Assembly (NCBI RefSeq): GCF_900143285.1
Contig: NZ_FRDN01000018.1
Coordinates: 28,898 to 92,897 of the forward strand
Direction: 5' to 3'
Origin: Desulfitobacterium chlororespirans DSM 11544
Lineage (GTDB): Bacteria > Bacillota > Desulfitobacteriia > Desulfitobacteriales > Desulfitobacteriaceae
DNA: 64,000 nucleotides
Every line of letters begins with the position of its first letter. The stretch's first letter is position 1. Below are positions 26,159 to 35,115 of this stretch, piece after piece. Both the position numbers and the translations under genes were made by a program. Under the pieces are notes generated by a model. It had not been told where the DNA came from, did no database searches, and worked only from the letters and a program-made list of their open reading frames with translations.

Positions 26159-27304
26159 TCATCCCTGATTTTGGGCGGTGTTACTATCCCAATCGTAGAT
26201 AAGGCCGCAGATAAGTGATGTTAATGGGGATACCAGAACCAGTCCGATACAGCCGACAAAGGTGTGCAATATTTCTGCTGCAATGGGCTTTGAATTAAGG
26301 ATGTTCATAAGTGGTGTGCCTTGAGCCATAAAGACCATCATCACTGTGATGTAGCTTCCCATATAGGCCAGCAGCAGAGTAGTAGTTTGGCCGCCGACTA
26401 CAGATTTTCCGATGTTAAGTCCCGATTTCATAAGGGCCGTCTTGGTTACATGGGGATTATTATGGATAATCTCTTCCAGAGCCGATGAAATGTCGATTGC
26501 TAAATCGAGTACGGCACCTGAACAGGCAAGATAAATTCCTCCTTGAAAAACTAAAGTTAAATCAAGATCCATGAATCCGGCATACAGCAGTGATTCGGCT
26601 CCTTCCATTACCGCGCCGTGGATATTAAATAGACTGCCAAAGAGAATGGCCAGAAGGCAGGTTGCAATGGAACAAGTAACAGCACTGATAATAGAGGCAT
26701 AGGCTTTTCTGGTGAATCCTGCCACCGAGAGCAGGGTGACAACGGTCAGCACATTTCCCACAAGGAGGGCAACTATGAGTGGATTATAGCCGTAAAGCAT
26801 TGCCGGTATCAAAATCTTCCAGATACTTAATAGTGTAAAAGTAAAGGAAAGCAAGGTGCGAACTCCGGTAAATCCAGAAAATATGATGATAACTACGGCG
26901 AAGGTTCCGATTAAAAGGATCTCCTTATCGATACGATAGTGATCGATCATATTGGCAAAGTTGATCTTGTTATCTTCATCAAATCCAAGCAGAACCCAGG
27001 CCTTGTCTCCTGCTTGAAATATTTTGTCCACGGAGAGACTGCCGGTAAGCATATTATTGGCCTGAACCTGTTCTCCTTTGTGGGAGCCGGTTTCTATTTC
27101 AATTAAGGCGCTTTGATCACCTATGTTATAAATCCCGGAACTATGTACCCCTATATTATTGACAGAAATGACTTTGGCTCGAACCCCTTCGGTAAAGTGG
27201 TATTCTTGTTTCTGAAATCCCGTAGGCAATAAGGTGAGAATCGCTATCGCTATTAAAATGACAATAGTAAAAACCAATTCTTTTCTGTTAATATTCTGAA
27301 GCAT
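26159..27304 (-). CDS. YibE/F-family membrane protein
   Basis: This 381-residue minus-strand protein has an N-terminal membrane segment (residues 9-27), an extracytoplasmic beta-rich region of about 100 residues, then six or seven membrane segments. The segments LDLAIDISSALEEI near residue 268 and SGLNIGKSVVGGQTTTLLLAY near residue 293 are typical of YibE/F. The function is not known; a transport role is often guessed. It follows the alkaline phosphatase gene on the same strand, but a terminator at 27371-27419 lies between, so only read-through would link them. The ribosome-binding site is weak. Confidence 0.8.
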   Translation of the reverse strand: MLQNINRKELVFTIVILIAIAILTLLPTGFQKQEYHFTEGVRAKVISVNNIGVHSSGIYNIGDQSALIEIETGSHKGEQVQANNMLTGSLSVDKIFQAGDKAWVLLGFDEDNKINFANMIDHYRIDKEILLIGTFAVVIIIFSGFTGVRTLLSFTFTLLSIWKILIPAMLYGYNPLIVALLVGNVLTVVTLLSVAGFTRKAYASIISAVTCSIATCLLAILFGSLFNIHGAVMEGAESLLYAGFMDLDLTLVFQGGIYLACSGAVLDLAIDISSALEEIIHNNPHVTKTALMKSGLNIGKSVVGGQTTTLLLAYMGSYITVMMVFMAQGTPLMNILNSKPIAAEILHTFVGCIGLVLVSPLTSLICGLIYDWDSNTAQNQG

Positions 27305-27370
27305 CTTCTTTAAGTCGCGCTCCTTTCCTTTGCGCCCAAATTGGCAATGGATTGACGATCCGGGAATGAA

Positions 27371-27419
27371 AAAGGAGCATCGCAGACTATGTTAAAAAGT
27401 AGCTTTGCGACACTCCTTT
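27371..27419 (-). terminator. Terminator after the alkaline phosphatase gene
   Basis: On the minus strand AAAGGAG...TGCGA pairs with TCGCA...CTCCTTT, and a run of five T follows. It is 26 bases after the phosphatase stop codon. Confidence 0.7.
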
Positions 27420-27444
27420 ATTTAGATATCTATTGAAGTTACGA

Positions 27445-29028
27445 CTAGTTAATATTTGTAGCCTTGACTAATTTGTCATACACAGCGGTATTTTCATAGG
27501 CACCATTAAACAACTCGGCACCAGCACCTGTTGCATAGACTGGAACCGGTACGCCTGTGTGGGAATAGGAGGTCCAGCCGATACCTGCTTTGTTATTAAG
27601 AATATGAGTTAAGGTTACGGAAAGTGGATTATAACCGCCGTATAATAGATCATTTTCTTCGCTGTCGGTAGGTTTGTCTTTCATGGTTTCCATAAAGGCC
27701 TTTTTCAGCTTAGCTACTTCCCGATCAGATAGCTCTAAAGTCATATAGCTGGGCTCACCGGGGCGGCTTATATCATTTTTGGTTTTGTTAACAAGACCGA
27801 AGCTTTCAGTGATAACCGGCATAACGTCGTCAAATTTTAGGGACGGATTGTCTGCTTTCATCTTATTGATTAAAGCGTCAAAGGCTACATAAGATATCTT
27901 TTGGCTTTCTAAAATATGAAAAGCTGTATCATAACCGGTTGTTGCCTGACCGATGGTCATGCCGCCTGTTTCATGGTCGCCGGTAACGATGATCAGGGTC
28001 TCTTCAGGGTGCTTGGCAGCAAAGTCGATGGCGACTTGGATAGCTTCTTCAAAGGCGATCACATCACCAATATTGGCTTTGGCATCATTAGCATGACCTG
28101 CCCAGTCAATCTTGCCTGATTCGGCCATCATGAAGAATCCTTTGTCGTTGTCAAGAACATCAATGCCTTTTTTTACGAAATCAGCCAGAGTTAAATCGCC
28201 ATCTTTATTATCTATGGCATAGGGCATAGCGCCGCTGTCCTGAGTAACCGGAGTCACTGCATAGGCTTTTCCTGATTGGCTGTTAAGGGCCAGGATATCT
28301 TCTTTTGTCTTAGCTATTTTATAGCCCTTTTCTTTCATGACGTCATAAGCATCTTTTTGATCTTTGTCTTTTCCTGTAGGCTGGCTGATGGTTCCGCCGC
28401 CAAAGAAATCGAAGCCGGAATCTGCCATTTGCAGAGCGATGTCATAATAGTCGTTTCGGGAAGCGACATGAGCATAGTAAGCTGCCGGTGTGGCATGGTT
28501 GATGGTTACGGTGGAAATGATGCCTATCTTCATTCCTTTTTCGGCCTTAAGTCTTTCGGCAATGGTTTTGGGAATCGTACCTTCCACATTTTCCGGTTTG
28601 TTTCCGGATTTACTTCCCACTGGTTTTAGGCCAATGGTTCCGCTCCAGGTCTTAAATCCTGAGGAAAGGGAAGTTGCTGTGGATGCAGAGTCCGGTGCAA
28701 AGGATGTGGCGTCCTGAGTGGTTTGATAGCCAACGGCCTCAAAACCCTGGAAGTTCATTTTGTCTAAAGCCATTTGATTATGCTTATTGGTTCCGCCGTA
28801 AATTTGAGCTGAGTTCACTTGTACGGCTGCCATGCCATCCCCGATGAACATAAAGATATACTTGGGGGTCTTTCCTGTTACTTCGGCTTTGGCTGTTGCG
28901 GCAGGTTGCGCTGCCACTACTGATGCCGGCCTGCTATTAAGTACGGCACCTGTGGCCAGAGATAAGGCCATGACCAGACAGAGGGATGATGCCAGGAATC
29001 GCTTGGACATTTTGAAATTCTTAAACAT
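27445..29028 (-). CDS. phoA: Alkaline phosphatase, secreted
   Basis: This 527-residue protein begins with a signal peptide (basic start, hydrophobic residues 10-30, likely cleavage after a VVAAQ-like stretch near residue 40). The metal site is seen in FIGDGMAAVQ near residue 60 and the catalytic serine in PDSASTATSLSSG near residue 112. Later metal ligands appear in ESGKIDWAGHAND near residue 305 and VTGDHETGG near residue 349, and a histidine in SYSHTGVPVPVYATG near residue 490. It releases phosphate from esters outside the cell. The upstream region has hexamers at 11-base steps resembling Pho boxes (29079-29117). RBS GGGAGGTAAG precedes ATG. Confidence 0.93.
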   Translation of the reverse strand: MFKNFKMSKRFLASSLCLVMALSLATGAVLNSRPASVVAAQPAATAKAEVTGKTPKYIFMFIGDGMAAVQVNSAQIYGGTNKHNQMALDKMNFQGFEAVGYQTTQDATSFAPDSASTATSLSSGFKTWSGTIGLKPVGSKSGNKPENVEGTIPKTIAERLKAEKGMKIGIISTVTINHATPAAYYAHVASRNDYYDIALQMADSGFDFFGGGTISQPTGKDKDQKDAYDVMKEKGYKIAKTKEDILALNSQSGKAYAVTPVTQDSGAMPYAIDNKDGDLTLADFVKKGIDVLDNDKGFFMMAESGKIDWAGHANDAKANIGDVIAFEEAIQVAIDFAAKHPEETLIIVTGDHETGGMTIGQATTGYDTAFHILESQKISYVAFDALINKMKADNPSLKFDDVMPVITESFGLVNKTKNDISRPGEPSYMTLELSDREVAKLKKAFMETMKDKPTDSEENDLLYGGYNPLSVTLTHILNNKAGIGWTSYSHTGVPVPVYATGAGAELFNGAYENTAVYDKLVKATNIN

Positions 29029-29063
29029 AACTTACCTCCCAAACTTATTGTAGTACATCTATA

Positions 29064-29117
29064 AGTATAGGGCCGTTATGTTAAAGGAAAATCGTGGAAA
29101 GGTAAAATCTGCATAAA
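29064..29117 (-). promoter_or_regulatory. Candidate PhoP-box array and -10 upstream of the alkaline phosphatase gene
   Basis: Read on the minus strand, TTTATG, TTTACC, ACGATT and TTAACA occur at exact 11-base steps. Three of the four fit the Bacillus Pho-box consensus TT(A/T/C)A(C/T)A within one base. TTAACA is followed after 9 bases by TATACT as -10. This is the spacing of PhoP-activated promoters. It is inferred from pattern only. Confidence 0.45.
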
Positions 29118-29203
29118 ATTTGCTGTTCTCGAGTTTTAGGGTTAGTGCAAATGGTGCAGCGCTGCAACATTTGAGCGAATTGCTGCTTGGAGTAAGATAT
29201 GAT

Positions 29204-29262
29204 TGACATGTCAATACATTAAGTTTATACTTTTGATTGAACAATGGCTCAATCGTTCAATC
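29204..29262 (+). promoter_or_regulatory. Promoter and CadC-type operator of the first metal-resistance unit
   Basis: Perfect TTGACA (29204-29209) and TATACT (29226-29231) are 16 bases apart. Just downstream, GATTGAAC (29235-29242) and GTTCAATC (29255-29262) form a perfect 8-bp inverted repeat around 12 bases, placed so that a bound ArsR/CadC dimer would cover the transcription start. The -35 lies within the 14-bp palindrome ATTGACATGTCAAT (29202-29215). Confidence 0.7.
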
Positions 29263-29278
29263 TGGAGGTGAATAGTTT

Positions 29279-29647
29279 ATGTGCGCCTATACCGCTGATT
29301 TTGACAGATGTGATTGTAATACAATCCACGAGGATGTGGTTGCAGATGTCAGGGAGCATATGCCTGATGAAGATAACCTGATCGATCTTGCGGATTTATT
29401 CAAGGTGTTTGGCGATTCGACACGGGTGAAAATTCTCTGCGCTTTATTCCGTGCCGAGATGTGTGTTTGCGATATTGCCGTGCTTTTGGGCATGACCAAA
29501 TCCTCAATCTCACATCAACTTAGAGTGCTGAAACAGTCAAAGCTGGTCAACTACCGTAAATCCGGGAAAGTTGTTTACTACTCCCTTGCGGACGATCACG
29601 TTAAGACCATCTTTGATCAGGGGCTCCTTCATATTTGCGAAAAGTAA
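29279..29647 (+). CDS. cadC: ArsR/SmtB-family metal-sensing repressor, CadC-like (first copy)
   Basis: This 122-residue protein is a winged-helix ArsR/SmtB repressor. The metal-sensing helix carries EMCVCDIAVLLG (Cys62, Cys64), the CadC/ArsR alpha-3 motif, and the N-terminal tail has Cys2, Cys11 and Cys13 that could complete a Cys4 Cd/Pb/Zn site. The recognition helix is TKSSISHQLRVLKQSKLV. It should bind the inverted repeat at 29235-29262 and leave it when metal binds. The P-type ATPase gene follows after 123 bases, and that gap contains a second, weaker copy of the operator. RBS TGGAGGTG precedes ATG. Confidence 0.9.
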   Translation: MCAYTADFDRCDCNTIHEDVVADVREHMPDEDNLIDLADLFKVFGDSTRVKILCALFRAEMCVCDIAVLLGMTKSSISHQLRVLKQSKLVNYRKSGKVVYYSLADDHVKTIFDQGLLHICEK

Positions 29648-29717
29648 ATGGGCTGAGAGTAGCATTGCTGAGCATTATATCTATGGTAACTGGGTTTGGG
29701 TTTGTTTGCCTTGATGG

Positions 29718-29741
29718 TTGAATGATAAAGCAACTGTTCAA
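29718..29741 (+). promoter_or_regulatory. Second operator-like inverted repeat in front of the first cadA
   Basis: TTGAA (29718-29722) and TTCAA (29737-29741) are separated by 14 bases, the same geometry as the operator before the repressor gene. It lies 30 bases ahead of the ATPase start. Confidence 0.4.
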
Positions 29742-29770
29742 TTAATTGAATTATGAAAGAGGAATGAACT

Positions 29771-32122
29771 ATGGAAGCGGCAATTAAAAAAGAGTTTATT
29801 CTGGAAGGGCTTTGCTGCGGTAATTGCGCTGCTAAAATCGAAAGGGATGTGGCCAGGCTGGAGGGCATGGCATCCGCCGCCGTTGATTTCGTAGCGAAAA
29901 CCCTCACTATGGAGATAGGGGACGATACGAAAACCAACAGCCTGATCGCTCAGGCGGATGCTATTGTCAAGAGACATGATCCTGAAATCGTCATGAACGA
30001 AAAGGAAATCTCCCAGCCGGGACGAAAGACACTTTTTTTGTTAGGGCTGTGCTGCGGGGATTGTGCCCAGAGGATTGAGGCACAGGTCAACCGTATTGAA
30101 GGGGTCAGGACAGCCACTTTGGATTTTGTTGGGCAGAAACTGACCATTGAGGCAGTTGACAGGAAAAACCTGCCCGCCATCGTGCGCCAGGCGTCCCAAA
30201 TCGCCCTGGACATTGAACCCGCCATTCAGATAGCTTATACAGATAAAAAGCCCGCTGAAGCTGACAGTGTGGCACACTCGAAAAGATGGATGCACCGTCT
30301 CAGGCTCGGCATGGGAGCGGCGCTGTTTGTCATGGGCGCTGTATTTGATTTCGCACAGCCGGTTGGCTTCAGTGTGTTTCTGATCAGCTATCTTCTGGTG
30401 GGCGGCGAGGTCGTGCTTCGGGCACTGAAAAACATAGCAAAGGGTCAGGTATTTGATGAGAACTTTTTGATGAGTGTGGCCACCATCGGCGCTTTCATCA
30501 TTGGCGAATATCCGGAGGGCGTGGCGGTCATGCTTTTTTATCAGGTGGGCGAAGCCTTCCAGCGGCTGGCTGTCAACCGTTCCCGTAAATCTATCTCTGC
30601 CCTTATGGATATCCGGCCTGATTTCGCAAACCTGAAGGTAGGAAATGAAGTCCGCAAAGTTTCGCCGGAAGAAGTAGGCATCGGAGACTTTATCATTGTC
30701 AAACCTGGGGAAAAGATCCCTCTGGACGGCCGGATTATTGAAGGCTTCTCCGCTTTGGATACCTCAGCGCTCACCGGCGAATCCCTCCCTCGGGATGTGG
30801 AGCCCGGCAACGAGGTGCTGTCGGGATCCATCAACAAAAATGGTGTCTTGACTATTGAGGTTGCCAAGGAGTTCGGGGAATCGACGATCTCCAGAATTCT
30901 GGATCTGGTCCAGAATGCCAGCAGCAAAAAGGCACCAACCGAGAACTTTATCACAAAATTCGCCAGATATTATACCCCCATTGTCACTTTTGCCGCTCTG
31001 GCGCTGGCGGTGATCCCGCCCCTTATGATTCCGGGGGCCGTTTTCAGCGACTGGATTTACAGGGCCCTTGCCTTTCTGGTGGTGTCCTGCCCCTGCGCCT
31101 TGGTCATTTCCATTCCTCTCAGCTTTTTCGGCGGCATTGGGGGAGCGTCCAAAAACGGGATCCTGGTCAAGGGCAGCAATTATCTGGAGGCTCTTAATGC
31201 GGTTGATACCATTGTCTTTGATAAGACCGGAACGCTGACCAAGGGTATTTTCAAGGTGACTTCTGTGGTGGGAATGAATAACTGGTCGGAGCAGGAGCTG
31301 CTGGCTTATGCTGCCCATGCGGAAAGCTTCTCCAATCACCCCATTGCCCTATCCATTCAAAAGGCGTACGGCCAGGAAGTTGATGGGCAAAGACTTACGG
31401 AGCAGGAAGAGATTCCTGGAATGGGCATCCGTGTGAGGATTGACGGTAAATCCGTGCTGGCCGGAAACGGTAAACTGATGGAGTCGGAGCAGGTGGATTG
31501 GAAACCTGTAAGGGCTTTGGGCAGCGTTGTGTATTTAGCGGTCAATGGCAGTTTCGCGGGCTATATTGTAATTTCTGATGAACTGAAGCCGGACAGCAAA
31601 AAGGCTATTCAAGAGTTGAAGAGGCTGGGCGTGAGCCAGACCGCGATGCTTACCGGGGACAGCAAGGTTGTGGGAGAAGCGATTGCCCGCGAAATCGGGC
31701 TGGATACCGTTTATTCGGAACTTCTTCCTCATCAGAAGGTTGAAAAGCTGGAGGAGCTGGACAAAAACAGAAAAGGCAAAGGCAAGCTGGTCTTTGTTGG
31801 TGATGGGATCAACGATGCCCCCGTACTGGCCAGAGCCGATATCGGGATCGCTATGGGCGCACTGGGTTCCGATGCCGCCATCGAGGCCGCTGATGTAGTG
31901 CTGATGACCGATGAACCCTCCAAAATCGTTGCCGCTATTCGGGTGGCCCGCAAGACCCGTTCCATTGTCTGGCAGAATATTATCTTTGCCATGGGGGTCA
32001 AGGTTATCGTCCTGATTCTGGCAGCTGGGGGCATTGCGACCATGTGGGAAGCTGTTTTTGGTGACGTAGGCGTGACGGTGATTGCCATCTTGAACGCGAT
32101 GCGAGCAATGAAGACAATCTAA
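29771..32122 (+). CDS. cadA: Heavy-metal P1B-type ATPase, CadA/ZntA-like (first copy)
   Basis: This 783-residue efflux ATPase has two N-terminal metal-binding-like domains with CCGNC (residues 15-19) and CCGDC (near residue 94). The transmembrane metal site SCPCALVIS is near residue 439, the phosphorylation motif DKTGTLTKG near residue 482, the HP dipeptide in SNHPIA near residue 519, and VGDGINDAPVLARADIGIAMG near residue 676. The CPC motif and C-terminal membrane pair are those of Zn/Cd/Pb exporters. It is paired with the CadC-type repressor upstream and a 61-residue membrane protein downstream. RBS AAGAGGAATG precedes ATG. Confidence 0.93.
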   Translation: MEAAIKKEFILEGLCCGNCAAKIERDVARLEGMASAAVDFVAKTLTMEIGDDTKTNSLIAQADAIVKRHDPEIVMNEKEISQPGRKTLFLLGLCCGDCAQRIEAQVNRIEGVRTATLDFVGQKLTIEAVDRKNLPAIVRQASQIALDIEPAIQIAYTDKKPAEADSVAHSKRWMHRLRLGMGAALFVMGAVFDFAQPVGFSVFLISYLLVGGEVVLRALKNIAKGQVFDENFLMSVATIGAFIIGEYPEGVAVMLFYQVGEAFQRLAVNRSRKSISALMDIRPDFANLKVGNEVRKVSPEEVGIGDFIIVKPGEKIPLDGRIIEGFSALDTSALTGESLPRDVEPGNEVLSGSINKNGVLTIEVAKEFGESTISRILDLVQNASSKKAPTENFITKFARYYTPIVTFAALALAVIPPLMIPGAVFSDWIYRALAFLVVSCPCALVISIPLSFFGGIGGASKNGILVKGSNYLEALNAVDTIVFDKTGTLTKGIFKVTSVVGMNNWSEQELLAYAAHAESFSNHPIALSIQKAYGQEVDGQRLTEQEEIPGMGIRVRIDGKSVLAGNGKLMESEQVDWKPVRALGSVVYLAVNGSFAGYIVISDELKPDSKKAIQELKRLGVSQTAMLTGDSKVVGEAIAREIGLDTVYSELLPHQKVEKLEELDKNRKGKGKLVFVGDGINDAPVLARADIGIAMGALGSDAAIEAADVVLMTDEPSKIVAAIRVARKTRSIVWQNIIFAMGVKVIVLILAAGGIATMWEAVFGDVGVTVIAILNAMRAMKTI

Positions 32123-32154
32123 GTTCTTATTTTTAAAACAGAGGAGCAGGAAAC

Positions 32155-32340
32155 ATGATATCTTTGATTTTGGTCAGCTTAGGTTTATTATTTGGAATTG
32201 CTTTGATTGCCACAGGTATATATTACTTGATTCAAGAAAAAGACGAGAAAGATTCCGTAAAAATCTATGGTACATGTATCGCAGTCGGTGTAGTGATAAC
32301 AATTGGCATAGTAATTAAGCTTATATTGGCCGGTTTTTAA
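32155..32340 (+). CDS. Small two-helix membrane protein following cadA
   Basis: This 61-residue protein has two hydrophobic helices (about residues 3-24 and 39-59) joined by the charged loop QEKDEKDSVK. I recognise no family. It starts 33 bases after cadA behind AGAGGAGCAGG and is followed by a terminator, so it is the last gene of the unit. A role as an accessory subunit of the metal pump is an inference from position. Confidence 0.6.
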   Translation: MISLILVSLGLLFGIALIATGIYYLIQEKDEKDSVKIYGTCIAVGVVITIGIVIKLILAGF

Positions 32341-32370
32341 AAGATATAAAGGATATAAAACGGCAGGCGA

Positions 32371-32413
32371 AACAACTGGGAGCGATGAAAGACATTGCTG
32401 CCAGTTGTTTTAT
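32371..32413 (+). terminator. Terminator of the first cad unit
   Basis: AACAACTGG and CCAGTTGTT pair; the interior AGCGATG/CATTGCT extends the stem. TTTATAT follows. The rest of the 292-base gap (32341-32632) holds only the second cad operator. Confidence 0.8.
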
Positions 32414-32533
32414 ATAATTAATCAAATACTGCTGAGGCATGACCGGATCAAGGAAAGGAGCTGGAAAAGCTTCAGTGCAGGGTAGGTAAATAAAATTAAT
32501 TTAAGATACTATCTTGAAGTAAGAGAGTGGATT

Positions 32534-32564
32534 TGATATTCTATATATGAACAGATATTCATAT
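32534..32564 (+). promoter_or_regulatory. SmtB/CadC-type operator with overlapping promoter before the second cadA
   Basis: ATATGAA (32545-32551) and TTCATAT (32558-32564) form a perfect 7-bp inverted repeat with a 6-base centre. The whole stretch fits the classical SmtB/CzrA/CadC operator pattern ATATGAACA-nnT-nTTCATAT. A possible -35 TTGATA (32534-32539) precedes it, with the -10 inside the repeat. Confidence 0.65.
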
Positions 32565-32632
32565 GTGTAAATGAACAGTTAAAAGGAATTATTATATGAA
32601 GAAGCATTAAGCAAGGTTTGGAGGGAAAGAGA

Positions 32633-35035
32633 ATGCCTGACAGCAGTCGTAGTCAATCACAAGAACGGGTGAAATATTGCATTGAAGGCGAGTTTTGTGC
32701 CAATTGTTCAGCTAAAATGGAAAGGGCATTAAGTGCAACGGAGGGAATCGGGGAGACGAGCATCAATTATGCCATGAAAACGGTTTTCTTACCCCCTGGG
32801 ACGATGGGCCGGGCTCAAGCCATCATTGAGAAAATTGAACCCGGTGTTAAGCTTGTGGCAGTGAAAGAGAAGGGAGCTGTGAACGCTCCGGAAAAGGTTC
32901 AATATCGGATTGAAGGGGAGTTTTGCCCTAACTGCTCGGCTAAAATGGAGCAGGCGCTATGTGCAACAGAAGGTATAGGGGAGACGAGTATCAACTATGC
33001 CATGAAAACAGTTTTACTGCCGCCGGGGATGATGAGCAAAGCTCAGGAAATCATCGAGAGAATAGAACCAGGGGTAAAACTTATGCCCGTGGAGAAAAAG
33101 GCCGTAAAGAACAGTGTTCATGATGCGGAAGAGGAAGCAAAGGAAACGAAACAAAAGCTATTAAAAATTTTCATTGCGGGTATTTTTCTGATCATTGGGC
33201 TGATTTTTGGCTCGCGTTGGCATAATACCTCCCTGGAGGTCCTTGAATACCTTGTTTTTCTATTGGCTTATGGTTTGGTCGGGTATGAAGTCTTGGCCAA
33301 AGCGTTCCGAAATATTATGCGCGGTTCGGTTTTCGATGAAAATTTTCTGATGAGTATCGCCACCCTGGGGGCCATTGCCATTCATGAACTTCCGGAGGCG
33401 GTAGGGGTTATGCTCTTCTACGCTGTGGGAGAATACTTTGAAGATCGGGCAGTCAACCGCTCAAGGCGTTCCATCCAAGCGGTGCTTAATATTCGTCCGG
33501 ATTATGCCAATCTGGTCAATGGATTAGAGACGAAAAAGGTGGATCCGGATGATGTTCATATAGGGCAGCTGATTCTGATTCGCCCCGGGGAGAAGGTTCC
33601 ATTGGATGGAGAAATTGTTCATGGGTCTTCTTATGTGGATACATCGGCTTTGACGGGTGAATCCGTCCCGCGGTCAGTCAAAGTCGGGGATTCGGTTCTG
33701 GCAGGAATCATCAATACCTCAGGGGTGCTCACCGTTCGTGTGACCCGGGAGTTTGCCGATTCTTCAGTTCAGAAGATCCTTGATCTGGTGGAGAACGCCA
33801 GCGCCCGGAAGGCCAAAACAGAAAAGTTCATCACGACCTTTGCCCGGTACTACACACCGGCCGTGGTGGTCATAGCATTAGGGATTGCCTTGATTCCGCC
33901 TCTCTTTATGGGAGGGGATTTCCGGGAATGGCTCTATCGGGCCATGACGATTCTCGTTATCTCCTGCCCCTGTGCTTTGGTGATTTCCGTACCTCTCGGT
34001 TATTTTGGAGGAATCGGCGGAGCTTCCCGTCATGGGATTCTGGTTAAAGGGGCCAACTATTTAGAAGCTTTGACCTCAGTAAAAACAGTGATCTTCGATA
34101 AGACGGGAACTTTAACCCAAGGGGTATTTGAAGTCAATAAAATAGAAACAAGCAAGCATTACACGGAAGCGCAGCTGCTGGAAATTGCTGCTGCAGCTGA
34201 AGTTCATTCCAGCCATCCCATTGCCAAATCCATTCGGGATAAATGGGGTAAAGAGATTGATTCTGTTTCGCTCACTCATTATGAAGAAATCAGCGGCAAG
34301 GGAATTCGCTCAGAATTCAAAGGTAAAGTGGTATTAGTGGGTAAAAGGGACCTCCTGCTTGAGAACTCCATAGCCGTTCCTGAGCTGGAAATGAGTGAAG
34401 TGGGGACTCAAGTCTATATTGGGGTGGATGGCGAATACGCAGGAGTTCTGATGATTTCCGACCGGTCCAAAGAAGGGGCTAAAGAAGTGGTGGCTCAGTT
34501 GAACCAGGCGGGGATTACCACAGTTATGCTCACCGGGGATCAGCGCAGCGTTGCCGAAGCTGTGGCTGAACAGTTGGGAATCCGGGAGTATCATGGCGAT
34601 TTGCTGCCGGAAGATAAGGTCACCTGGCTTGAGCGTTACCAACAGAAGCTTAAGGGGAAAGGAAAGGTTGTCTTTGTTGGGGATGGGATTAATGATGCGC
34701 CGGTCTTAAGCCGGGCCGATATTGGAGTAGCGATGGGTGGTTTGGGCTCTGATGCCGCTATCGAAGCGGCAGATGTGGTTCTGATGGAAGACCGGCCGGG
34801 TAAATTGGTCAGCGCAATGGATATCGCACAGTTTACTAAAAAGGTGATCTGGCAGAACATTGGCTTCGCATTGATTATCAAACTTGGTTTTATTGGGCTG
34901 GGCATGTTTGGGGTGGCCAACATGTGGGAAGCTGTTTTCGCTGATGTGGGAGTGGCTTTGCTGGCGATTTTAAATGCTACCCGTGTCAGGCGTTATACCC
35001 GCCCTGAAAAACCTGCCGCTCTTCCGAGCCTTTGA
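32633..35035 (+). CDS. cadA: Heavy-metal P1B-type ATPase, CadA/ZntA-like (second copy), tandem metal-binding domains
   Basis: This protein of about 800 residues is a second Cd/Zn/Pb-type pump. It opens with two nearly identical domains of about 66 residues, each with IEGEFCxNCSAKME and GETSINYAMKTV, at residues 16-80 and 92-156. The transmembrane site SCPCALVIS, the DKTGTLTQG phosphorylation motif, the SSHPIA dipeptide motif and VGDGINDAPVLSRADIGVAMG all follow in normal order. ATG at 32633 is preferred because GGAGGG is 9-13 bases upstream; the frame could extend to TTG at 32618. A SmtB-type operator lies 69 bases upstream, and the CadC gene follows instead of preceding it. Confidence 0.92.
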   Translation: MPDSSRSQSQERVKYCIEGEFCANCSAKMERALSATEGIGETSINYAMKTVFLPPGTMGRAQAIIEKIEPGVKLVAVKEKGAVNAPEKVQYRIEGEFCPNCSAKMEQALCATEGIGETSINYAMKTVLLPPGMMSKAQEIIERIEPGVKLMPVEKKAVKNSVHDAEEEAKETKQKLLKIFIAGIFLIIGLIFGSRWHNTSLEVLEYLVFLLAYGLVGYEVLAKAFRNIMRGSVFDENFLMSIATLGAIAIHELPEAVGVMLFYAVGEYFEDRAVNRSRRSIQAVLNIRPDYANLVNGLETKKVDPDDVHIGQLILIRPGEKVPLDGEIVHGSSYVDTSALTGESVPRSVKVGDSVLAGIINTSGVLTVRVTREFADSSVQKILDLVENASARKAKTEKFITTFARYYTPAVVVIALGIALIPPLFMGGDFREWLYRAMTILVISCPCALVISVPLGYFGGIGGASRHGILVKGANYLEALTSVKTVIFDKTGTLTQGVFEVNKIETSKHYTEAQLLEIAAAAEVHSSHPIAKSIRDKWGKEIDSVSLTHYEEISGKGIRSEFKGKVVLVGKRDLLLENSIAVPELEMSEVGTQVYIGVDGEYAGVLMISDRSKEGAKEVVAQLNQAGITTVMLTGDQRSVAEAVAEQLGIREYHGDLLPEDKVTWLERYQQKLKGKGKVVFVGDGINDAPVLSRADIGVAMGGLGSDAAIEAADVVLMEDRPGKLVSAMDIAQFTKKVIWQNIGFALIIKLGFIGLGMFGVANMWEAVFADVGVALLAILNATRVRRYTRPEKPAALPSL
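32678..33100 (+). repeat. Tandem duplication inside the second cadA
   Basis: Two copies of about 195 bp begin 228 bp apart (near 32678 and 32906). They encode the two N-terminal metal-binding domains and differ mainly at third positions, which points to a recent duplication. Confidence 0.85.
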
Positions 35036-35115
35036 GCCCCCTTTACTTGTCATGCTGGAGATTTACTGATATAGTACTAATCAGCAAGGACTAGCATAAT
35101 GGGGTGAATCTGACA

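Noticed and set aside
30541..31339. Overlapping minus-strand frames in the first cadA
   Set aside because: They are antisense shadows of a pump gene with all P-type ATPase motifs.
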